From NCBI GenBank assembly GCA_031404015.1, contig JANNGT010000231.1, positions 1-26,675 on the forward strand: a DNA stretch of 26,675 nt, in the 5' to 3' direction. The DNA comes from RPQJ01 sp031404015 (GTDB lineage: Bacteria > Pseudomonadota > Gammaproteobacteria > Steroidobacterales > Steroidobacteraceae). Numbering within the stretch: the first letter of the stretch is position 1; the number at the start of each line of letters is the position of its first letter. The translations under genes were made by a program, and so were the position numbers. Shown here one piece after another: positions 21,121 through 26,675 of the stretch. The notes under the pieces were generated by a model. It was not told the origin of the DNA and ran no database searches. It worked only from the letters and a program-made list of their open reading frames with translations.

Positions 21121-22535
21121 TGAACCATCGCTTCGTGCACAAGGCCGTCGGGTTGCTGGGCGCGCTGTTGTCCACGCATGTCGCGCTCGGTGCGGCAGGC
21201 GTGCAGTTGCCCCCGTTCCAGTCTGTCACGCTGCCAAACGGCGCCATGATCGTGCTCGTCGAAAAGCGCGACACGCCCATGGTGTCGCTGAACGTCACGG
21301 TGCGCGGCGGCGCGCTCGGCGATCCAGCGGGCAAGGACGGCACGGCCTCGTTGTTCACCGACCTGATCCAGAAGGGCGCCGGGGCCCGCAACGCGATGCA
21401 GTTTGCCGAGGCGATCGAGAACGCCGGTGGGTCGCTCGGCGCTGGCGCTGGCACGGAGAGCATCGGCGTCAACGCGAGCTTCCTGGCGCGCGATACGGAC
21501 CTGATGCTGGAACTCGTCGCCGACGTGCTGCAACGTCCGCGGCTCGAAGCAGCGGAGTTCGACAAAGCACGCACGCTGGCCGTGCAGTCGATCGTTGCGG
21601 CAAAGGATTCGGATCCGCGCGGTCTGACCGACATGTATGGCGATGCATGGCTGTTCCGCGGTCACCCCTACGGTCGATCCGTCGGCGGCAGCGAGGCGAC
21701 GCTTGCAGCGGGTAGCCTGGAGGACGTCAAGCGGTACTACGCGGACCAGGTCGGCGGCGATCGGCTGATCATCACGGTGGTCGGCGATTTCGATGCGGCT
21801 GCGATGCGGCAGAAGCTCGAACGCACATACGGCGGGTGGCGCAAGGCCGCGGCCGCGTTGCCTGCCGTACCGGTGCCCGTCAAGGCGGCGGGCCGCAGGG
21901 TGCTGCTCGTCGACAAGCCGGGTGCCACGCAGAGCTACTTCTGGCTCGGCAACGTCGGCGCGTCGCGCACCGACCCCGCGCGCACGGCGCAATCTGTCGT
22001 CAATACGGTCTTTGGCGGCCGCTTCACGTCGATGCTCAACACCGAGCTGCGCATCAAGAGCGGGCTTACCTATGGCGCCAGCGCCGGCTTCGATCGAGCG
22101 ACGCAACCAGGGGCGTTTCGCATCGCCTCGTACACGGAGACGAGCAAGACGGTCGAGGCCATCGACATGACGCTCGCGACGCTCGCGCGGCTGCACCAGG
22201 ACGGGCTCGATGCGGAGCAGCTCAAGTCGTCGCAGAGCTACATCCTGGGGCAATTCCCGCCCACGCTCGAGACCAGCGGCCAGATCGCAGGTCGGCTCGC
22301 GGACATGCTGTTCTACGGACTGGGCCCGGAGGACGTAAATGAGTACGCGACTCGTGTTGCCGGGGTGGATGCCGCGGCCGTGCGCAAAGCCATCGACCAA
22401 TCATTCCCGCAGCCCGACAGCCTGGCCCTTGTCGTGATCGGCGACGCGGCCAAGATCCGCGACGCTGTTCGCAAGTTCGGGCCGGTCACGGAGATGAAGC
22501 TCAGCGATCCGCGCTACACACCGGTCGGCCAGTGA
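21120..22535 (+). CDS. M16 family protein, non-catalytic partner
   Basis: 471 residues with signal peptide (to about ALGAAG). It has the M16 fold (SVTLPNGAMIVLVEKRDTP; GHPYGRSVGGSEATL; VVGDFDAAAM), but where HxxEH belongs it reads GTASLFTDLIQKG, so no zinc can be bound. The C-terminal Arg/Tyr substrate-binding region, GGRFTSMLNTELRIKSGLTY, is intact. This is the pattern of the inactive subunit in M16B heterodimers. It starts at GTG, sharing one base with the TAG of the catalytic partner (TAGTG). Confidence 0.92.
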   Translation: MNHRFVHKAVGLLGALLSTHVALGAAGVQLPPFQSVTLPNGAMIVLVEKRDTPMVSLNVTVRGGALGDPAGKDGTASLFTDLIQKGAGARNAMQFAEAIENAGGSLGAGAGTESIGVNASFLARDTDLMLELVADVLQRPRLEAAEFDKARTLAVQSIVAAKDSDPRGLTDMYGDAWLFRGHPYGRSVGGSEATLAAGSLEDVKRYYADQVGGDRLIITVVGDFDAAAMRQKLERTYGGWRKAAAALPAVPVPVKAAGRRVLLVDKPGATQSYFWLGNVGASRTDPARTAQSVVNTVFGGRFTSMLNTELRIKSGLTYGASAGFDRATQPGAFRIASYTETSKTVEAIDMTLATLARLHQDGLDAEQLKSSQSYILGQFPPTLETSGQIAGRLADMLFYGLGPEDVNEYATRVAGVDAAAVRKAIDQSFPQPDSLALVVIGDAAKIRDAVRKFGPVTEMKLSDPRYTPVGQ

Positions 22536-23179
22536 CGCAGCACATTGCCCTGATCGCAGGCGCCACCGGTCTGGTCGGTGGCGAGTGCCTGCGTCTGCTG
22601 CTCGCATCGAAGGCCTACTCGACCGTGATCGTCGTGACGCGCCGCTCGCTGGGGGCCGCGGCGAAGTCGGCCCGGGTGCGTGAGGTCGTGGTGGACTTCG
22701 CGCGCCTTGGCAGCGTGCGCAAGGAACTGCAGGCCGACCACGTGTTCTGCATGCTGGGCACCACGATCAAGAAGGCGGGATCCAAGGCAAAATTCCGCGA
22801 AGTGGATTTCGACTACCCGCGCCAGCTCGCCGAGCTGACGCGCGCGAATGGCGCCACGCATTTTTCACTGGTGAGTGCGCTCGGCGCCAGCTCGAAGTCC
22901 GGGGTCTTCTACTCGCGGACCAAGGGCGAGCTCGAAGACGCCGTGCGGCAGATGGGCTGGCCGAGCCTGTGCCTGCTGCGGCCGTCGGTCATTGCGGGCG
23001 AGCGGCAGGAGTCGCGGCCCGTGGAGCGTGCAACGGAATACCTGCTGCGCTTTGCGCCCGCTGCCTGGCGGCCGGTGCCGGCCAGCCAGATCGCCGCGGC
23101 CATGGTCGCTACAGCGCTGCGATCGCCCGCTGGCGTTACCACGATCGAGTCGGCTGAAATCGCGCGACACGGCCGGTAG
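22532..23179 (+). CDS. NAD(P)-binding Rossmann protein (atypical SDR, TIP30-like)
   Basis: 215 residues. GATGLVGGECLRLLL gives the GxxGxxG nucleotide motif (10-16). HVFCMLGTTIKKAGSKAKF and a YxxxK at Tyr127/Lys131 in FYSRTKGELE suggest an atypical short-chain dehydrogenase of the HTATIP2/TIP30-like group. Substrate unknown. It starts at GTG (22532), overlapping the M16 stop as GTGA, so it belongs to the same transcript, but there is no obvious functional link to the peptidases. Confidence 0.85.
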   Translation: MTQHIALIAGATGLVGGECLRLLLASKAYSTVIVVTRRSLGAAAKSARVREVVVDFARLGSVRKELQADHVFCMLGTTIKKAGSKAKFREVDFDYPRQLAELTRANGATHFSLVSALGASSKSGVFYSRTKGELEDAVRQMGWPSLCLLRPSVIAGERQESRPVERATEYLLRFAPAAWRPVPASQIAAAMVATALRSPAGVTTIESAEIARHGR

Positions 23180-23201
23180 CCGAAGGTCCGTCCGGTTCGG
23201 C
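23179..23201. terminator. Weak bidirectional hairpin between convergent genes
   Basis: GCCGAA and TTCGGC arms (6 bp) are separated by 11 nt in the 29-bp gap between the SDR and channel genes; the first base is the last base of the SDR stop codon. No T run on either strand, so function is doubtful. Confidence 0.3.
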
Positions 23202-23208
23202 GTCGTGT

Positions 23209-24897
23209 CTAGGGCCTGACGACGTCCTGCGCGGGAGTTACCGTCCTCGCTGCCGGTTGAGCCGGCGGCTGCGCAGGCGCCTCGAACCACTGCTCCTTCG
23301 GCACGAACTTCTTGTCCGCTGGATCGGCCTCGTAGTTCGGCGACATGATCTGCACACCGTACTCGTTGAAGACGTCCTGGATATGTGCGTGCAGTTCGTC
23401 CAGTACCGCGAGCTTGAGCCTCGGTTCGGCGATGCAGACGACCAGCGTGTACTCCACGTAGAAATCCTGCAGAGCGGTCTGCACGACGCGCGGCGCGGGA
23501 TCCTGGGCCACTTGCGACGTGCGCTCCGCCGCCATCTGCAGCATCGCGTGCACCTGCCGCCACGGGGTGTCATAGCCGATCGTGACGGCGGTCGAGACTC
23601 GCATGCCCCCGTGCTGCAGCAGCCGCGAGAAATTGCGTGTCACGTTGCCGACGAGGTACGCATTGGGCAGCGTCACCTCGACGTTGCGCAACGTCTCGAT
23701 GCGCGTCGTCAGGAAGCCGACCGACGTCACCGTGCCTTCGGTTTCGCCCACCTGCACGAACTCGCCCGGCCGCAACGCCTTGGTGTACATCAGCATGAGG
23801 CCGCTCACGGCCTGGTTGACCACGCCCGACGCGCCGATCGACAACATCAGGCCGACGAAAACGCCGATGCCCTTGAAGGCTTCGCTGTCGCTGCCTGGGA
23901 TGTAAGGGTAGGCGGCCACCAGCGCAAACAGCCAGATGATCGCGATCAGCAGGCGGCCGGTCGGGCGCGCAGTGGTTTCGTCAATCCAAGCCACATTGAT
24001 GCGGCCCGCCTGCACGCCCTCGAAGAACGCGCGGACTACGCGAACCACGAAACGCGTGACGAAAAAAATCAATGCGACGAACAGCAACCCTGGCACGGCA
24101 CGCAGCATGCTGCGCGCGAACTGGCCGAGCCCGCCGAGCAGGTTGTCGAACAGCCCTTCGCCCCACGGGCGTGTATAGGGGAAGAACTGCAGCACGAGGG
24201 CTGCCCATTCATACGTGAGCAGCAGCGCAATGGCCCAGGCCCCGAGCCTGACCGGCACAATGGCAAGGTCGGCCAGGCCCGAGCGACCTACCACCTGCTG
24301 GCTCCAGCTCGGCGCGATTTTATCCGAGCGATGCTGCACGGCGGCGCGCACACGGCGCGCAAACCAGCCGTAGGCACGCATCACCAGCCAGAGCAGGGCG
24401 GCGAACGCGACCGTCGCCACCAGGCTGTAGCCCGCGGCCTTGAACATCACCTCCGTGTTGCGGGTTTCGCGAATTTCCTGCAGCGCCAGCTGCAGGTTGC
24501 GTGCGGCGGCTGCGGCAGCCATCTGCGTGGTCTCGCCGGCTTCCCGGTTCACGTCCTCATCCAGGATGCGCAGGATGAACTTGCCGTCAATGAGGAGTGC
24601 GACGCCCTCTGCGATGGGCCGAGTCGACACTGCGAGCGGTCCGCCATGCGCCAGCAGCACGTCGAGCCCGTCACTGATGGTTGCGACGCGATCCGCCGGG
24701 CTCGCCCCGAACGCCGTCGCGCGCAGGGTCGTGATCGAGCGGTTGGCCACGACCAGCTCGGCGGGAGCATTGGATTTGGCTGCAGGCTCCTGTCCGTCAT
24801 CCTGCGCCAGTACGGGCAAGGTGGAGGCCAGCGACAGCAGCAGGCCGAGTAATACGCCCGGCAAAGTGCGCCGCGGTGCGAGAGCAGGCTTGGTCAT
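23209..24897 (-). CDS. MscS-family mechanosensitive channel with exported N-terminal domain
   Basis: 562 residues, larger than the 286-residue E. coli MscS. A signal peptide (1-31) is followed by a periplasmic domain (about 32-150) and predicted membrane segments at about 154-176, 212-238, 268-292 and 315-333, then the pore helix region 342-372 (GIGVFVGLMLSIGASGVVNQAVSG). The MscS beta domain follows (KALRPGEFVQVGETEGTVTSVGFLTTRIETLRN; LPNAYLVGNV), ending in a soluble tail with a Pro/Ala-rich end (EAPAQPPAQPAARTV). It should open on membrane tension to release solutes. It is transcribed in the same direction as tal and xfp but separated by about 70 nt. Confidence 0.9.
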   Translation of the reverse strand: MTKPALAPRRTLPGVLLGLLLSLASTLPVLAQDDGQEPAAKSNAPAELVVANRSITTLRATAFGASPADRVATISDGLDVLLAHGGPLAVSTRPIAEGVALLIDGKFILRILDEDVNREAGETTQMAAAAAARNLQLALQEIRETRNTEVMFKAAGYSLVATVAFAALLWLVMRAYGWFARRVRAAVQHRSDKIAPSWSQQVVGRSGLADLAIVPVRLGAWAIALLLTYEWAALVLQFFPYTRPWGEGLFDNLLGGLGQFARSMLRAVPGLLFVALIFFVTRFVVRVVRAFFEGVQAGRINVAWIDETTARPTGRLLIAIIWLFALVAAYPYIPGSDSEAFKGIGVFVGLMLSIGASGVVNQAVSGLMLMYTKALRPGEFVQVGETEGTVTSVGFLTTRIETLRNVEVTLPNAYLVGNVTRNFSRLLQHGGMRVSTAVTIGYDTPWRQVHAMLQMAAERTSQVAQDPAPRVVQTALQDFYVEYTLVVCIAEPRLKLAVLDELHAHIQDVFNEYGVQIMSPNYEADPADKKFVPKEQWFEAPAQPPAQPAARTVTPAQDVVRP

Positions 24898-24968
24898 GCC
24901 GAATGTCCCCGGAATCTTGTTGCGGGCTTACCCCGCGGACATTCTAGCCGTGTACGACGTGCTCGTGC

Positions 24969-25925
24969 CTAGCCGGGCAGCGCCTCGATCAGGGCCGCCA
25001 GCTTGCGCGCGTCCGCATCAAACGCGCGTATGCCCTCGGCCAGCTTCTCCGTGGCCATCGCATCCTGGTTGTGCTGCCACCGGAACGCGGGCTCGTCGAG
25101 TGGCGCTCGCTCAAGGTTGCGCGAAAGCGCCGTCTCCAGCGTCAGCTTCACGGGCACCTCGCCCGGTGCCGCCTCGAGCTTCTGCAGCAGGTCGGGGCTG
25201 ATCGTCAGCAGGTCACAGCCGGCCAGGTCGATGATCTGCGTGGTCTTGCGAAAACTCGCGCCCATGACCTGCGTGGCGTAGCCGAATTTCTTGTAGTACT
25301 CGTAAATGCGCGTGACCGATTCCACGCCGGGATCTTCGGCTGGCGCGATGTCGTCCACGCCGCGCGACTTCTTATACCAGTCGTAGATGCGTCCCACGAA
25401 CGGCGAGATCAACGTGACCCCCGCGTCTGCGCAAGCGACCGCCTGCGCGAAGCTGAACAGCAGCGTCAGGTTGCAGTGGATGCCGTCGCGCTCCAGTCGC
25501 TCCGCCGCCCGGATGCCCTCCCACGTGCTCGCGATCTTGACCAGGACGCGCGCCCGCTCGATGCCCTGCGCGTCGTACAGTTCGATGAACCGCCGTGCGC
25601 GACGCTCGGTGGCGTTCGTGTCGAAGCTGTAGCGTGCGTCGACTTCCGTCGAAACGCGCCCCGGCACCAGCGACAGGATCTCGCGGCCAAACCCGACGAA
25701 CAAATGTTCCATGACGATCGCGTTCCAGTCCGAACCCGCCCGTCCACCGGCGGCAGCGACGGCGGACTGCAGGATATGCACGTAGCGTGGATCCTGTGCC
25801 GCCTTCAGGATCAGGCTGGGATTGGTCGTCGCGTCCTGCGGCCGAAAGCGGGCGATGGATTCGATGTCGCCAGTGTCCGCGACGATGATCGAATGGCGTC
25901 GCAGTGATTCGAGCTGATTGGTCAT
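24969..25925 (-). CDS. tal: Transaldolase
   Basis: 318 residues, very close to E. coli TalB (317). It transfers a three-carbon ketol unit between sugar phosphates in the pentose phosphate pathway. The family motif DATTNPSLILKAA is at 31-43, and Lys130 in RVLVKIASTWEG is the Schiff-base lysine. NLTLLFSFAQAVACADAGVTLISPFVGR and MGASFRKTTQI are also present. The ATG at 25925 has GGAG upstream. It starts 25 nt after the phosphoketolase stop, so the two are probably one transcript. Confidence 0.96.
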   Translation of the reverse strand: MTNQLESLRRHSIIVADTGDIESIARFRPQDATTNPSLILKAAQDPRYVHILQSAVAAAGGRAGSDWNAIVMEHLFVGFGREILSLVPGRVSTEVDARYSFDTNATERRARRFIELYDAQGIERARVLVKIASTWEGIRAAERLERDGIHCNLTLLFSFAQAVACADAGVTLISPFVGRIYDWYKKSRGVDDIAPAEDPGVESVTRIYEYYKKFGYATQVMGASFRKTTQIIDLAGCDLLTISPDLLQKLEAAPGEVPVKLTLETALSRNLERAPLDEPAFRWQHNQDAMATEKLAEGIRAFDADARKLAALIEALPG

Positions 25926-25950
25926 GTCGTCTCCATGGTGCTCGTCGTGG

Positions 25951-26675
25951 TCACTGCGACCACTTCCAGTCGCGCTCGGCCGGTCGGTCCACGCCGTGCT
26001 CGTGCGCATAGTTGCGGCACTCGATCTGCAGGTTGCGCATCTTCTCCTTCACGTGCGCGCCCGCCACCTGCAGGTGCGGCACACGGTCGATCGCATCGAT
26101 GGTGAGGCTGAAGCGATCGACCTCGTTGTTGATTGCGAGTTCCAGCGGCGTGTTGATGTTGCCGATCTCCTTGTAGCCGCGCACGTGCAGGTTGTCGTGG
26201 TTGCGGCGCCGGTAGGCCAGCCGGTGGATCAGCCATGGGTAGCCGTGAAAATTGAAAATGATTGGCCGGTCGGTCGTGAACAGCGAATCGAAGTCGCGGT
26301 CCGACAGCCCGTGCGGATGTTCCTTGGGCGGTGTCATCTTGAACAGGTCCACCACGTTGACGAAGCGCACCTTCAGGTCGGGAAAGTGCTCGTGAAGCAG
26401 CGCGGTGGCGGCCAGCGCCTCCTGCGTCGCGATGTCACCACAGGCCGCCATCACCACGTCCGGCACGTGGCCCGCGTCGTTGCTGGCCCAGTCCCAGATG
26501 CCGATGCCCTTGCTGCAGTGGCTGATCGCAGCTTCCATGCCGAGGAATTGCAGGTGGTTCTGCTTGTCGCAGACGATCACGTTGATGTTGTCGGTGCTCT
26601 GCAGGCAGCGGTCGGACACGGCCAGCAGGCAGTTGGAGTCGGGTGGCAGGTAGATGCGCGTCACCAGCGGGCTCT
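25951..26675 (-). CDS. xfp: Phosphoketolase, C-terminal part (5' end outside window)
   Basis: The last 241 residues of a xylulose-5-phosphate/fructose-6-phosphate phosphoketolase of about 790 residues. The frame is open to the window edge, so the GTG near 26664 is internal. Family sequences include YLPPDSNCLLAVSDRCL, INVIVCDKQNHLQFLGMEAA, DVVMAACGDIATQEALAA and FHGYPWLIHRLAYRR with NINTPLELAI. The enzyme splits the sugar phosphate with phosphate to acetyl-phosphate and a shorter aldose phosphate, using thiamine diphosphate. With transaldolase next door it could run a phosphoketolase shunt. The acetate kinase or phosphotransacetylase that often follows is not in view. Confidence 0.94.
   Translation of the reverse strand, partial: SPLVTRIYLPPDSNCLLAVSDRCLQSTDNINVIVCDKQNHLQFLGMEAAISHCSKGIGIWDWASNDAGHVPDVVMAACGDIATQEALAATALLHEHFPDLKVRFVNVVDLFKMTPPKEHPHGLSDRDFDSLFTTDRPIIFNFHGYPWLIHRLAYRRRNHDNLHVRGYKEIGNINTPLELAINNEVDRFSLTIDAIDRVPHLQVAGAHVKEKMRNLQIECRNYAHEHGVDRPAERDWKWSQ

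Noticed and set aside
20961..22400. Long minus-strand open frame opposite the second M16 gene
   Set aside because: Arg- and Val-rich shadow; the plus-strand frame carries M16 motifs and overlaps its neighbours as expected of an operon.
23257..24852. Long open frame on the plus strand (531 codons) opposite the channel gene
   Set aside because: Same antisense effect; the minus-strand frame has a signal peptide, membrane segments and MscS motifs.

Overview
This is a GC-rich, densely packed chromosomal window. Proteobacterial outer-membrane genes (an OmpW barrel, an OmpA domain and a lipoprotein), Tat/Sec signal peptides, DUF885 and M16 peptidases and an Xre-type toxin-antitoxin remnant suggest a gammaproteobacterium of the Xanthomonadales/Nevskiales/Steroidobacter type. 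That placement is inferred from gene content only. No rRNA, tRNA or CRISPR array was seen.

Layout. (1) 1-1574: the 5' part of a large M16 zinc peptidase, divergent from an OmpW-OmpA fusion porin (1796-2947) that ends in a strong intrinsic terminator. (2) 3027-7527, minus strand: a tightly coupled five-gene operon, in transcription order type III polyketide synthase, methyltransferase, FAD oxidoreductase, acyl carrier protein and FabF-like ketosynthase. It looks like a biosynthetic gene cluster for a phenolic or pyrone lipid and is the best candidate here for an undescribed pathway. (3) 7807-11005: an exported COG4798-type methyltransferase followed by a 9-bp minisatellite, two NTF2/SnoaL-like proteins, a HigB-HigA-type toxin-antitoxin operon whose toxin carries two frameshifts, and a fragment of an IS3-family transposase. 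(4) 11007-12848: an unusual lipoprotein with two CYDPxC repeat domains and a predicted beta-propeller. (5) 13221-17691, minus strand: a four-gene 2-oxoacid oxidoreductase operon (gamma, alpha, beta, plus a GltD-like flavoprotein fused to a two-cluster ferredoxin), which should pass electrons to NAD(P). The same 9-bp repeat follows its last stop codon. (6) 17870-23179, plus strand: a DUF885 peptidase, an active/inactive M16 peptidase pair and an NAD(P)-binding protein, with overlapping ends. (7) 23209-26675, minus strand: an MscS-type channel, transaldolase and the C-terminal part of a phosphoketolase.

How the genes work together. The biosynthetic operon has all catalytic residues intact and stop/start overlaps at almost every junction, so the five proteins are probably made in matched amounts. 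The dedicated ACP and ketosynthase may prepare an acyl starter that the type III synthase extends and cyclises, with methylation and redox tailoring to follow. The oxidoreductase operon and the phosphoketolase/transaldolase pair both lead to acetyl-CoA or acetyl-phosphate. Region 3 is the accessory, decaying part of the window.
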